64,000 bases of DNA, taken from positions 1 through 64,000 of IMG/VR virus record IMGVR_UViG_3300032315_000675. The stretch is one strand, 5' to 3'. Origin of the DNA: a virus. A model generated the notes under the pieces. That model searched no databases, was not told where the DNA came from, and was given only the letters and a program-made list of their open reading frames with translations. Position numbers and translations under genes: made by a program. This document shows, in pieces, positions 8,391 to 17,184 of the stretch (position 1 is its first letter; each line of letters opens with the position of its first letter).

Positions 8391-8675
8391 ATGGCAAATC
8401 TTAATAACAAGTCTAACGTCAACCAAATCTTCAACGATCTGGACCTGTATCGTGATTTCTGTAGAGAATACGGTTACAGATTCGATGAACGAGACTTGTA
8501 CAGCGGTCAGAGCTATGTCTGGCGTCAACACCAAAAGGCTCTTACAGGAAAGACTGTAAAGGATCAATGGGAAGTTGATCGTATCCGCTTCAAGGAACAA
8601 CAAGAGCAGAAAGATCAGCGCAAGAGTGCTACTACTGTCCGCTCTAAGAATCAGAGCTTCCGCAAACGTGTATAG
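8391..8675 (+). CDS. Small basic protein, unknown
   Basis: 94 residues with a strongly basic C-terminus (QKDQRKSATTVRSKNQSFRKRV), suggesting nucleic-acid contact. It has an AAGGAG RBS. I do not recognise a family. It ends 10 bp before the glycosyltransferase gene. Confidence 0.5.
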   Translation: MANLNNKSNVNQIFNDLDLYRDFCREYGYRFDERDLYSGQSYVWRQHQKALTGKTVKDQWEVDRIRFKEQQEQKDQRKSATTVRSKNQSFRKRV

Positions 8676-8685
8676 AAAAAATAAT

Positions 8686-9876
8686 ATGCGTAGATTATAC
8701 TACATGGGTTTGGAAGCATACAATGCCCGTTATACATTACAACTAACTGAATGGAACAGGCGTGTCTTTGACCATCGTGGTCTTGATGTTACTTACGTTC
8801 CCGGTGAGACTCTTGATGACAGTCAGAAGATTGTTGTTGGGCAGGTACTTGATGCACATGGTCGCTCTTACTTTGCGATGAGCCAGATGATGAATCTGGT
8901 TAAGATGATGCAGCAAGGTGAGGTCACTAACGAAGATGTAATCTACTTTGAAGACATGTTCCAGCCGGGCTTTGAAAGTCTAGGCTACATCATCAATCAA
9001 GTTCCTGATAACCTTCGTCCTCGTATCTTTGTTCGCTGTCTTGCTCAAGCAATCGATCCAGATGACTTTGTTCATGTTTGGGGAATGTCTAAGTGGATGA
9101 GTGACTATGAGCGCATGGTCAACGAAATCGTTTCTATCTCAGGTGGTGCAGTTCTTGCGACTAACGAAGAAATGGTAATGCACATGAAGGTAGCAGGTTG
9201 GACTGCTCCTATCTATAATATCTCCGGGCTTGCTTTTGGTAAGAATGAAGTAATCCAACGTCTCGGGGACAAGCTTAGGAACTTTACTGATCGTCGCCTG
9301 CGTGTAGTGTTCTCTGCACGTTGGGACCAAGAGAAGCAGCCTGACTTCTACATGGACCTTGTTGAAGCCTGGAAAGAACGTTTCCCTAGCAAGGACGTAG
9401 AGTTTGTCGTTTGCAGCGGTAGTTCATTGAAATCAAACAATGAAAGTTACATGGCTCGCACTCGCAAGATGCAAGATAGCGGCAAGCTGACTGTCTACGA
9501 AAACCTAGACAAGCAGAAGTACTACGAAATCCTCAATGATAGTCGTGTCGTTTTCAACTGTGCGCTACAAGATTGGGTTTCTAATACTGTAAGCGAAGCT
9601 GATGCTTTGGGATGCAATGTACTTTACCCTGCTTATCGTAGCTTCCCCGAGACGTTTGCAAACGATTATGAGCGTATGTACATTCCGTGGTCGATTGATG
9701 ACGCAGTGAACAAGCTGGATCCATTGCTTCGTAAGGCTCATCCTAACATGGGCAAGATCAGTGATTGGACTGACAAGACTGTTGATCGTGTGATCGACAT
9801 CATTGAAGGCAAAGGTGAACAATGGTTGCGTATGTCAACAGACTATCGCAAACATTCTAAGGAAGCAAAGTATTAA
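8686..9876 (+). CDS. GT-B fold glycosyltransferase
   Basis: A 396-residue protein with a Rossmann-like second half typical of GT4-type enzymes: [17 protein letters not shown] (about 205-221), a [10 protein letters not shown] strand, and [13 protein letters not shown], which corresponds to the E-x7-E-like nucleotide-sugar region. The ATG at 8686 starts at [12 protein letters not shown]; the longer frame to 8575 overlaps the previous gene and is rejected. The ATG of the next gene overlaps its stop. The substrate may be modified DNA, a virion protein or host surface glycan. It pairs with a second GT-B enzyme at 15846 and an epimerase at 17185. Confidence 0.75.
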   Translation: MRRLYYMGLEAYNARYTLQLTEWNRRVFDHRGLDVTYVPGETLDDSQKIVVGQVLDAHGRSYFAMSQMMNLVKMMQQGEVTNEDVIYFEDMFQPGFESLGYIINQVPDNLRPRIFVRCLAQAIDPDDFVHVWGMSKWMSDYERMVNEIVSISGGAVLATNEEMVMHMKVAGWTAPIYNISGLAFGKNEVIQRLGDKLRNFTDRRLRVVFSARWDQEKQPDFYMDLVEAWKERFPSKDVEFVVCSGSSLKSNNESYMARTRKMQDSGKLTVYENLDKQKYYEILNDSRVVFNCALQDWVSNTVSEADALGCNVLYPAYRSFPETFANDYERMYIPWSIDDAVNKLDPLLRKAHPNMGKISDWTDKTVDRVIDIIEGKGEQWLRMSTDYRKHSKEAKY

Positions 9877-10940
9877 TGCGTATTGAAAACGAGATACTGC
9901 TTGACTTTAGCGATGTGTTGATTCGCCCAAAGCGGTCAACACTTGCTAGCCGTAAGGAAGTGCAGCTACAACGAACCTACACATTTAAGCATAGCGGTCG
10001 TATTTGGGCCGGTGTTCCTATCATGGCCTCTAACATGGATGGTGTTGGTACTGTTGGTGTGGCTTTAGCGTTGCAAGCTCAAGACATGTTTACTTGTTTG
10101 ACCAAAGATACTATTGAAATTCCCTATGGATTGAATCCTCATAGATATGCTATCAGCACAGGCACGAGTGATAAAGACTTTGAACGCTTGCAAATGATAT
10201 TGAGAAAGCATAGTTATATTCATTTTATCTGCATTGATGTAGCAAATGGATATAGTGAACACTTTGGTGAGTTTGTTGCTAAGATTCGTGAGAAGTATCC
10301 AGAACACACAATTATTGCGGGTAATGTAGTAACCGCAGACATGACACAGGAGTTAATCTTAAATGGAGCAGACATTGTTAAAGTGGGCATCGGTCCTGGG
10401 AGCGTTTGCACAACTCGTATTCAAACTGGCGTTGGCTATCCTCAGCTTAGTGCTATTATGGAGTGCGCTGATGCTGCTCATGGTCTTGGCGGACATATCA
10501 TCTCCGACGGAGGATGTGTATATCCAGGAGATGTTGCTAAGGCATTCGGGGCCGGTGCAGATTTCGTGATGCTCGGTGGAATGCTTGCCGGACATGATGA
10601 AGGCGGTGGAGAAATGTTCACTCGCTGGAAGCAGACTGGATATTGTGACGAAACCGGTGATCCTATTTTACGAGGAGACCGAAAAGTGCAGTTCTACGGG
10701 ATGAGTAGTGATACTGCTATGAAGAAGCATCACGGCGGTGTGGCAGAGTATCGTAGTAGCGAAGGCAGAACAGTAGAGATTCCTTATAAAGGTCCGATTG
10801 AAAACACTATAAAAGATATTCTAGGTGGACTTCGCAGCACTTGCACTTATGTTGGTGCAAGTGAACTTAAGCATCTAAGTAAATGCACGACCTTTGTTCG
10901 GGTAAATAATCAATTTAACAACGTATTTGTAGAAAGATAA
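9876..10940 (+). CDS. guaC: GMP reductase
   Basis: A 354-residue IMPDH/GMPR-family barrel with no CBS domains, the length of E. coli GuaC. It has [23 protein letters not shown] with the catalytic Cys at residue 178, a [10 protein letters not shown] loop, [14 protein letters not shown], and [20 protein letters not shown] followed by [14 protein letters not shown], all hallmarks of GMPR rather than IMPDH. It converts GMP to IMP and ammonia with NADPH. Encoded next to folE, it could rebalance purine pools from degraded host DNA and free guanylate for adenylate synthesis, or respond to guanine released by base exchange. That link is inference. Confidence 0.9.
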   Translation: MRIENEILLDFSDVLIRPKRSTLASRKEVQLQRTYTFKHSGRIWAGVPIMASNMDGVGTVGVALALQAQDMFTCLTKDTIEIPYGLNPHRYAISTGTSDKDFERLQMILRKHSYIHFICIDVANGYSEHFGEFVAKIREKYPEHTIIAGNVVTADMTQELILNGADIVKVGIGPGSVCTTRIQTGVGYPQLSAIMECADAAHGLGGHIISDGGCVYPGDVAKAFGAGADFVMLGGMLAGHDEGGGEMFTRWKQTGYCDETGDPILRGDRKVQFYGMSSDTAMKKHHGGVAEYRSSEGRTVEIPYKGPIENTIKDILGGLRSTCTYVGASELKHLSKCTTFVRVNNQFNNVFVER

Positions 10941-10944
10941 AAAT

Positions 10945-11382
10945 ATGCATCCTGAAATCAGAAACATTATTCCCCTATATTATGAGTTTGAACCTAAAAG
11001 CTTCGAAGCGTTGAATGAACATGTCACATTCATCATACAAATTTGCGAAGATAATAGTCCAAAGGTCTATTCTTTGGAAGATTGGATTGATACTCTAAAC
11101 CTCAACATTAAATGTAAATTTAAATTACGGTATGATGAACAGGCTCGACGGCCGACCATTTCTGCTGGTGATTGTGGTAGACTTACAACCACTGAGCCAC
11201 GCGGACTTGTTTTAAATATGACAGAGGTCGAGGCTGAAAAGTTTGAGAAATTGTTATTGTTCCCGCTGCTTACCCAAGAGGGCGATGCATTCACTGTTGT
11301 GAAGATTAACAATTGTGAAATTGCAAGAAATATTGAACAAAAGAAAATTGATATTTTTAATTCCTTTTTTTCAGTTGAATAA
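10945..11382 (+). CDS. Hypothetical protein
   Basis: 145 residues with no recognised domain. It begins 4 bp after guaC with no strong RBS, so it is probably coupled. It is rich in Glu, Lys and Ile, and its base composition is more A+T-rich than its neighbours. The TAA overlaps an AATAAATA string (11378-11385) that could act as a late promoter for folE. Confidence 0.5.
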   Translation: MHPEIRNIIPLYYEFEPKSFEALNEHVTFIIQICEDNSPKVYSLEDWIDTLNLNIKCKFKLRYDEQARRPTISAGDCGRLTTTEPRGLVLNMTEVEAEKFEKLLLFPLLTQEGDAFTVVKINNCEIARNIEQKKIDIFNSFFSVE

Positions 11383-11465
11383 ATAAGAACGTAACACAAA
11401 GGTTACGACATGAGAGTAATCTCTCCGTTGGGTATTAACGTTAGATACTTTGAAAGGAAAAAACT

Positions 11466-12146
11466 ATGTCTTTTAATAAAAATAAATGTGACCCCGAACT
11501 AGGTCGTCGAGTTCACGAACATCTAGTGAAGATGGGGGTTGAAACTCCCACTATTGAAAACAATCTCAGCAGAACAGACAAAATTGAGATCATTGAACGC
11601 AAGTTTAAGGATATCATGGAAACCTTAGGGCTTGACCTAAGTGATGACAGTCTTATTGAAACTCCGAAACGTGTTGCCAAAATGTATGTAGGTGAAATCT
11701 TTTGGGGCCTCGACTATGAAGCATTTCCGAAATGCACTACAGTTGACAACAAGATGAAGTACAACGAGATGGTCGTTGAACGCAACGTGAATGTGCAATC
11801 TAACTGTGAACATCACTTCGTGATCATTGACGGACTTGCAACCGTTGCATATGTTCCTAACGAAAAAGTCCTTGGTCTATCAAAGATCAATCGTATCGTT
11901 GAATATTTCAGCAAGCGTCCTCAGATTCAGGAGCGGTTGACTGAACAGGTATTCCATGCACTTCGTTTTATTCTCGAAACGGAAGATGTTGCGGTCATGA
12001 TTGATGCACAGCACTATTGCGTTAAAAGTCGCGGCGTTGAGGATACTGGTTCTTCTACGGTGACAGTGCGTTTGGGCGGTGGATTCAAGACTGATCCTGC
12101 TGCCCGGGCAGAGTTTCTTAGTATTGCTCGTATGGGTAAATGCTAA
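11466..12146 (+). CDS. folE: GTP cyclohydrolase I
   Basis: A 226-residue FolE: SNCEHHF (Cys114, His116/117) and QHYCVKSRG supply the zinc and catalytic residues, and VAYVPNEKVLGLSKINRIV is the classic signature. It converts GTP to dihydroneopterin triphosphate, the first step towards preQ0. It shares a TAATG stop/start with the next gene. The 5' region (11391-11465) contains a small GTAAC/GTTAC hairpin and an AAAGGAAA RBS. With queD and queE downstream it feeds the phage deazaguanine pathway. Confidence 0.95.
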   Translation: MSFNKNKCDPELGRRVHEHLVKMGVETPTIENNLSRTDKIEIIERKFKDIMETLGLDLSDDSLIETPKRVAKMYVGEIFWGLDYEAFPKCTTVDNKMKYNEMVVERNVNVQSNCEHHFVIIDGLATVAYVPNEKVLGLSKINRIVEYFSKRPQIQERLTEQVFHALRFILETEDVAVMIDAQHYCVKSRGVEDTGSSTVTVRLGGGFKTDPAARAEFLSIARMGKC

Positions 12147-12616
12147 TGATTTTTAACAAGATTAAGAAACTAAAAGAGGACGGCCTCATGATTGGCATTA
12201 CCTTCTCGACCTTTGATATGCTACATGCGGGTCACATTGCAATGCTTTCAGAAGCTAAGAATCACTGCGACTATTTGATTTGCGGGTTGCAGACTGATCC
12301 TACTATTGACCGACCAGATACAAAGAACAAGCCAGTTCAAAGTATTGTAGAGAGGCAGATTCAACTTAGTGCTTGCCGCTTTGTTGATGAGATTGTTATC
12401 TACGAAACGGAAAAGGATTTGATAGATTTGCTATTGACTTTGCCACTAGATTGTCGTATACTGGGTGTAGAGTATGAAAATAGAGACTTCACTGGTCGAG
12501 GCGAATGTCAAGAACGAGGGATTGAACTCATATTCAATAGTAGAGACCACAGCTTTAGCAGTAGCAATCTACGAAAGCGTGTAGCAGAAGCAGAAAGAAA
12601 CAAAGATGGAACCTAA
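12146..12616 (+). CDS. Cytidylyltransferase-like nucleotidyltransferase
   Basis: A 156-residue protein of the glycerol-3-phosphate cytidylyltransferase / HIGH superfamily: GITFSTFDMLHAGHIAML carries the HxGH motif, and SFSSSNLRKRV matches the C-terminal SSTxxR/K motif. It would activate a small phosphorylated substrate with CTP or ATP. The ATG overlaps the folE stop; an in-frame ATG at 12140 is also possible. It may supply an activated sugar or alcohol for the glycosyltransferases, which is inference. Confidence 0.75.
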   Translation: MIFNKIKKLKEDGLMIGITFSTFDMLHAGHIAMLSEAKNHCDYLICGLQTDPTIDRPDTKNKPVQSIVERQIQLSACRFVDEIVIYETEKDLIDLLLTLPLDCRILGVEYENRDFTGRGECQERGIELIFNSRDHSFSSSNLRKRVAEAERNKDGT

Positions 12617-12824
12617 AGACCCTAATAAGAAAAATGATATTTGGTTCGGCGGCTGGAGTTATAATTTTACTATGCCGGCCAATTCATATAAGACTCCTCA
12701 ATATAAGAAGGAGACTGTTGAAGAAACGATTGCACGAATGGATGTCGATGACGAAATAGTTAGTGCGATGAATTCATATCCTACTGCCGAGAAGATGCTT
12801 AACAAATTGTATGGAAAATCATAA
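12606..12824 (+). CDS. Small hypothetical protein
   Basis: 72 residues, no recognised domain. It overlaps the 3' end of the nucleotidyltransferase gene and the start of the Smr-like gene, so it sits inside a tightly packed operon. Confidence 0.5.
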   Translation: MEPKDPNKKNDIWFGGWSYNFTMPANSYKTPQYKKETVEETIARMDVDDEIVSAMNSYPTAEKMLNKLYGKS

Positions 12825-13029
12825 GTTAGACTTACACGGTGTGCGGCATCAAGATGTTGATGCTCTAGTGGAGAACTTTGTTCTGACGAATCAGCAAAGT
12901 TTTCCGCTTACCATCATATGCGGTAACAGTGTAAAAATGACACAACTAGCTGAAACAGTACTAAATAGGATTGGTTGTAACACTCTTGTATTACGTTACG
13001 GAACAATCATTGTACATGGGTTCAAATAA
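12811..13029 (+). CDS. Smr-domain-like protein
   Basis: A 72-residue stand-alone domain with LDLHGVRHQDVDALV at the N-terminus and a central PLTIICGNSVKM, the LDxHG and IxGxG-type motifs of Smr (MutS2 C-terminal) nuclease domains. The second motif is weakened (ICGNS instead of I-x-G-K-G). Smr domains nick branched DNA or cleave RNA. Similar miniature versions occur in marine T4-like phages. Confidence 0.6.
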   Translation: MENHKLDLHGVRHQDVDALVENFVLTNQQSFPLTIICGNSVKMTQLAETVLNRIGCNTLVLRYGTIIVHGFK

Positions 13030-13113
13030 AAACATCCGAACCGGTCTCTTTGGGCATCATCCCGGTATACAAACTCTGCCGCCTGTGCTAATATTAACAT
13101 AGGAGATTAAAGT

Positions 13114-13617
13114 ATGGCAGGACAATCAGTATCATACAAGTACACGAGTACTAAAGAATGGCATGACGCATTCCCGTGTGCGTATCGTCAATGGCGCGCC
13201 GATAGTCACTGTAATAACATTCATGGTTATTCATTTACTATTAAGGTATACTTCGGTGCTGATACGCTAGATGCACGTAACTGGTGTGCAGACTACGGTG
13301 GTCTAAAAGACCTCAAGGCAATTCTTGAAGACCAGTTCGACCATACTCTGCTTGTAGCAGAAGACGATCCTGATATGGATTTGTTCAACCTGTTGCAAGA
13401 GCGCGGTATAGCAAAGTTGACTATCATCCCGGCAACTGGGTGTGAAGCACTTGCTGACATGCTCTACAAGTTCATCAACAGTGTCTATATCCCAGATCAT
13501 TGGGGTTCGGGTGAAGCTGAACGACTTTGGTGCTATCGAGTAGAAGTTCGTGAAACACAAAGCAACATGGCTTTCCGTGAAGGTCATCGTGAATGGAATG
13601 AGGATTTGATCGGATGA
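13114..13617 (+). CDS. queD: 6-carboxytetrahydropterin synthase-like protein (QueD)
   Basis: A 167-residue T-fold enzyme matching the long QueD subfamily: FPCAYRQW (about 20-27), CNNIHGYSF (Cys33, His37), DYGGLKDLK, FDHTLL (Asp76, His77) and a C-terminal VEVRE Glu. The role is conversion of dihydroneopterin triphosphate to 6-carboxytetrahydropterin. Unusually, the first zinc His of the canonical FxxAH motif is Tyr24 here, so metal binding needs checking. The RBS is AGGAG. The stop overlaps the next small gene. It lies between folE and queE. Confidence 0.85.
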   Translation: MAGQSVSYKYTSTKEWHDAFPCAYRQWRADSHCNNIHGYSFTIKVYFGADTLDARNWCADYGGLKDLKAILEDQFDHTLLVAEDDPDMDLFNLLQERGIAKLTIIPATGCEALADMLYKFINSVYIPDHWGSGEAERLWCYRVEVRETQSNMAFREGHREWNEDLIG

Positions 13618-13778
13618 AGTTAGTTGAAAAGAAAGTAACGGTAGGTGATGACCTCCTTCCAGTAATGACCGTTACTATGGAACTTAGCATGGAAAAGATC
13701 ATGGATGAACAAGCAATTGATCCTAATTTCTATGCGGAATTTGGTAGGAAGTTCTTTCAGGCACTTGAAAACAAATGA
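13614..13778 (+). CDS. 54-residue hypothetical protein
   Basis: A short open frame (start MKLVEKKVTVGDD, end QALENK) whose ATG overlaps the queD stop (ATGA) and which fills the space to the PRTase gene. Acidic and probably helical. Coupled translation supports it being real; the function is unknown. Confidence 0.5.
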   Translation: MKLVEKKVTVGDDLLPVMTVTMELSMEKIMDEQAIDPNFYAEFGRKFFQALENK

Positions 13779-13790
13779 GGATAAGAGATA

Positions 13791-14339
13791 ATGACTAAGA
13801 AAGTACACTACACAGAAAAACAAATCGACACCTTTATCCATACTATCATTCGACAACTAACCAATGATGATTGGAAACCTGACTATATAGTTGGTGTTAC
13901 TCGCGGAGGACTAGTGCCTGCTCTTAAGATCAGTCACTACTTTGATGTTCCGATGGAAACTCTCAAGGTTAATCTGCGCGATGGCGGTGAAAGTGAAACA
14001 AACTGCTGGATGTCAGAAGACGCATTCGGTTATGTTCCTGTATTAGAACGAGCAATCGTAAAGAGCCGCTGGGACACGAAGAAGCGTAAGAATATTCTTA
14101 TCGTAGATGATGTCAATGACACTGGTGCAACTCTAGAATGGATCAAGAAAAGTTGGGAAAGCTGCTGCTTACCCAACGAACCTACATGGGAAACAGTCTG
14201 GGGGAACAATGTTCGCTTTGCTGTATTAGTTAACAATGACGCAAGTCCTACAGAAGTCAATTATATCGGGGAGTCTATCAATAAGACAGAAGACCCTCAG
14301 TGGTGTGTTTTTCCCTGGGAGTGTTGGTGGAAACTTTAA
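13791..14339 (+). CDS. Type-I phosphoribosyltransferase
   Basis: A 182-residue PRTase: IVGVTRGGLVPA near the N-terminus, the PRPP loop ILIVDDVNDTGATL (about 103-116), and a terminal WCVFPWECWW resembling the aromatic hood of xanthine/hypoxanthine-type enzymes. It probably salvages a purine (or a deazapurine) onto PRPP. The position between queD and queE makes recycling of the guanine released by DpdA a plausible job, not shown. The AGGATAAGAG leader provides an RBS. Confidence 0.8.
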   Translation: MTKKVHYTEKQIDTFIHTIIRQLTNDDWKPDYIVGVTRGGLVPALKISHYFDVPMETLKVNLRDGGESETNCWMSEDAFGYVPVLERAIVKSRWDTKKRKNILIVDDVNDTGATLEWIKKSWESCCLPNEPTWETVWGNNVRFAVLVNNDASPTEVNYIGESINKTEDPQWCVFPWECWWKL

Positions 14340-14728
14340 GAGACGACTTGATGGTGCAACAGCAGATAACGACTGATTGGGAACATATGGTCGGAGTGAT
14401 CATGCTGAACCAAACAGGAAGAAAGCCTGTGAAATACGTTCTGCCGAAATTCTTAAAAAAGTTTCCAAACCCAACAAGTCTCCTAAATAGCACAGTGGAG
14501 GAAGTGATCGATATCATCAAGCCACTTGGTATGTATAACATCAGAGAGAAACGGTTGCGCCGAATGTCAGAGGACTACTTGACTTGGAATAAACAAGATG
14601 CGTTAGCCCTTTACGGAATCGGTAAATACGGTAATGATAGTTATGAGATTTTCTTTAAACAAAACTACGACGTAACACCCACCGATAAAGAATTAGTGCG
14701 GTTCCTAAATGATAGAAAAGATAGTTGA
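14327..14728 (+). CDS. MBD4-like HhH-GPD DNA glycosylase
   Basis: About 133 residues, closely patterned on the glycosylase domain of MBD4: VGVIMLNQTGRKPV, IDIIKPLGMYNIREKRL (helix-hairpin-helix region), DALALYGIGKYGNDSY, and TPTDKELVRFL, where the Asp matches the catalytic Asp of HhH-GPD enzymes. MBD4 removes T or U mispaired with G. The start is uncertain: GTG 14327, preceded by GGGAG, keeps the VETLRDD helix and overlaps the PRTase by 13 nt; ATG 14351 is an alternative. A T/U-glycosylase inside a deazaguanine cluster is unusual. Confidence 0.75.
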   Translation: METLRDDLMVQQQITTDWEHMVGVIMLNQTGRKPVKYVLPKFLKKFPNPTSLLNSTVEEVIDIIKPLGMYNIREKRLRRMSEDYLTWNKQDALALYGIGKYGNDSYEIFFKQNYDVTPTDKELVRFLNDRKDS

Positions 14729-14730
14729 CA

Positions 14731-15573
14731 ATGGCTGTGATTAAAGTAAGCGAATTATTCTACTCAATTCAAGGTGAAGGACGATACATGGGCGTACCAA
14801 GTATTTTCCTCAGAACGTTTGGCTGTAACTTCACTTGCGGCGGATTCGGAATGCCTAAAGGAGAGATGTCAGACGAGCGTGAGAAGTTAAATCCAAAAGA
14901 TTATACTGAGTATGGTTCTCTTCCGCTTCTCTCTACAGGCTGCGATTCATATGCATCCTGGGATCCTCGGTTTAAGCATCTGTCTCCTGTCAGAGACATC
15001 GATTCTATCGTCGATAGTATTATGAAGCTGCTACCGTTTGGAGAATGGAGGGACGAACACCTTGTCATCACAGGAGGAGAACCTCTCTTAGGTTGGCAAC
15101 GTGCTTATCCTGCGTTACTCGGTCATCCCAAAATGAAGGGTCTGAAGGAGATTACGTTTGAGACAAATGGTACACAAGAGTTGAGCGAAGAACTGTATGG
15201 GTTTTTGATCGACTGGGAAACTTCACAAAATAATCGACAGGTTACATTTAGTGTCAGTGCAAAACTAAGCTGTAGCGGTGAGTCTAGAGAACGGGCAATC
15301 TGCCCAGACATTGTCAGTAACTATGAGAATGTTGGGTATGCGTATCTCAAGTTTGTGATCGCTACCGAAGATGATGCTCAAGAAGCTCTTGAAGTAACCA
15401 AGCTTTATCGTGATAGCGGGTTCGAAGGACCCGTGTATTTCATGCCAGTAGGCGGTGTTGAAAGTGTCTACCATCTTAACAACAAGAATGTTGCACTGGC
15501 TGCGATGAAGCACGGTGTTCGCTATAGTGATCGTTTACAAGTCCCTCTTTTCAAAAATCAATGGGCAACTTAA
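14731..15573 (+). CDS. queE: 7-carboxy-7-deazaguanine synthase (QueE, radical SAM)
   Basis: A 280-residue protein: SELFYSIQGEGRYMGVPSIF is the QueE start motif, CNFTC supplies Cys32 and Cys36, and STGCDSYASW supplies the third cluster Cys near residue 71 after a roughly 35-residue insertion. VITGGEPLL and ITFETNGT are SAM-binding and substrate motifs. It converts 6-carboxytetrahydropterin to CDG. The spaced third Cys appears to be a phage/alternate QueE arrangement rather than the bacterial CxxxCxxC. A TTG two codons upstream is also open; ATG is preferred. Confidence 0.92.
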   Translation: MAVIKVSELFYSIQGEGRYMGVPSIFLRTFGCNFTCGGFGMPKGEMSDEREKLNPKDYTEYGSLPLLSTGCDSYASWDPRFKHLSPVRDIDSIVDSIMKLLPFGEWRDEHLVITGGEPLLGWQRAYPALLGHPKMKGLKEITFETNGTQELSEELYGFLIDWETSQNNRQVTFSVSAKLSCSGESRERAICPDIVSNYENVGYAYLKFVIATEDDAQEALEVTKLYRDSGFEGPVYFMPVGGVESVYHLNNKNVALAAMKHGVRYSDRLQVPLFKNQWAT

Positions 15574-15585
15574 GGAGATAACAAT

Positions 15586-15849
15586 ATGAAGAAAATTTAT
15601 GAAGTGTTAGTAGCATATGACCCTGAATTAGGTCGTGATGTTCGTTGTAGATCAGACATTGATACCCAAGGTGGATTCACCCGATTGGAAGATGGTACTA
15701 TACTGCACCGAGATTCTAAGACTAAGAAACACAGACTTTTTATGCGAGTATATAAGGGTCCTGCCCGAGAAGCACACCAGCTTGCAGGAACGCTTAGGTT
15801 AGCATATGATGGATTGGGGATTCCTCATTCTATTCTTAGGAGAGTATGA
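15586..15849 (+). CDS. Small hypothetical protein
   Basis: 87 basic residues, no recognised domain, with an AAGGAG RBS. It overlaps the following glycosyltransferase (ATGA). Co-transcribed with queE. Confidence 0.5.
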   Translation: MKKIYEVLVAYDPELGRDVRCRSDIDTQGGFTRLEDGTILHRDSKTKKHRLFMRVYKGPAREAHQLAGTLRLAYDGLGIPHSILRRV

Positions 15850-17183
15850 TAGTGAAGCGAATCGGGTTTCTAGTTAGTTCACAGACGCTAATTCCTCATG
15901 GCGGTATCGGTCAATTCACAAAGAGCTTTTGTGATATGATGGATGCTCGCGGCATCAAAGTAGACATCATTACCGACAAGTCGCCTCAGGGCGTTGCTGA
16001 TGAGTTTATCAAAGAAATTAAAGCAAACATCATCTATCCAAAAAAAACTCGCACATACACGGATCATAGTGCCATTTTTATGTACGGTGATAGTTACTGC
16101 TATGAACGTATGGCAAACTTTCGCAACGCAATTGTCAAGGCATTAACTACTAATATTTACGATGCCTTTGTTTGCAATACGTACGAGACCGTGCAAGTTG
16201 CAAGCACTATGGGACTTGAGGATTGTATTCAAGTCATTGCTTACACTCACCTCGAGAGCCAAATCTTCAAGGACACTAAGAATCCGTTCTTAGATAACGT
16301 CAATGAAATGATGCGTAAGCAACTAGGCATCAACAACGTTGCCATTGGAACACAAAGCAAGTTCAATCAACTACAATTTTGGGAAGGAAATGCATTTCAT
16401 CTTCCTATTCCCTTACCAGAGCAAGGGCTATTGCAAGAATACAATAAGCCACGTGAAGGTGTATTGTTCATCGGTCGATGGGAAGAAGGCAAGAACCCTG
16501 AACTTTATCTCGATCTTATTGAACAGACTAAGTTGCCTGCCCGTGTTATGACTAACGCGAATGGTGCTAAGAAATTTGAAGACCGTTTGAAGAAGTTAGG
16601 GGTTGACTACAAGATTGCTGTCAGCGTCATTGGACAAGAGAAGGTAGATTTCATCACAAGCTGCCGAGTGGCATTCAATCCTAGCACAGTAGAAAGCTAC
16701 GGTATTGCGTTCCATGAACAGACTATTCAACTACCTACGTTTGCTCTTGAGAACCAACGCTGGACCCAAAACTTTGATAGCCGTTCATTCTTCACTACAA
16801 ACAAGAAGAATATGGCAACAGACATTATAGAAGCATATAATAATTACGACACCGCAGAGAAGTGGTATGCTAACGGGTACCTTGAAGTATTCAAAGCACA
16901 AGAAGACCAAGTGTTCCATCATTGGAACGAGTGTTTCGGTAGCTTTACCGGCAAGCAATCTAACAGCAGTACTGCTAAGATATGTAATGAAACTACAGTA
17001 AAATACGCTGACTTCATTGACGCACTGAAGCGTAACATCATTTGCATAGATGATGTCAGGTCAGTACTCACAAACAGACACAAGTTCCGTGTCATCTACA
17101 CTGACAAGGATACGTGGTTGACTAAGGATCCTTCTTTTGAACCATCAGAAGAAGTTACTGGATTAGGATTATTTGAGTTTTAA
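15846..17183 (+). CDS. GT4-type glycosyltransferase
   Basis: A 445-residue GT-B enzyme. The N-terminus has IGFLVSS-TLIPHGGIGQFTKSF (donor loop Gly-Gly-Ile-Gly). The second domain has VLFIGRWEEGKNPELYLDL and FNPSTVESYGIAFHEQ, the canonical GT4 E-x7-E-like region. About 130 extra C-terminal residues have no assignment. It is followed 1 nt later by a sugar epimerase, suggesting a dedicated sugar-nucleotide supply. The target could be DNA, virion or host glycan. Confidence 0.8.
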   Translation: MIVKRIGFLVSSQTLIPHGGIGQFTKSFCDMMDARGIKVDIITDKSPQGVADEFIKEIKANIIYPKKTRTYTDHSAIFMYGDSYCYERMANFRNAIVKALTTNIYDAFVCNTYETVQVASTMGLEDCIQVIAYTHLESQIFKDTKNPFLDNVNEMMRKQLGINNVAIGTQSKFNQLQFWEGNAFHLPIPLPEQGLLQEYNKPREGVLFIGRWEEGKNPELYLDLIEQTKLPARVMTNANGAKKFEDRLKKLGVDYKIAVSVIGQEKVDFITSCRVAFNPSTVESYGIAFHEQTIQLPTFALENQRWTQNFDSRSFFTTNKKNMATDIIEAYNNYDTAEKWYANGYLEVFKAQEDQVFHHWNECFGSFTGKQSNSSTAKICNETTVKYADFIDALKRNIICIDDVRSVLTNRHKFRVIYTDKDTWLTKDPSFEPSEEVTGLGLFEF

Positions 17184-17184
17184 T

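Noticed and set aside
8575-8685. Upstream extension of the glycosyltransferase
   Set aside because: It lies inside the preceding gene and its sequence is not GT-like. ATG 8686 starts the conserved first strand.
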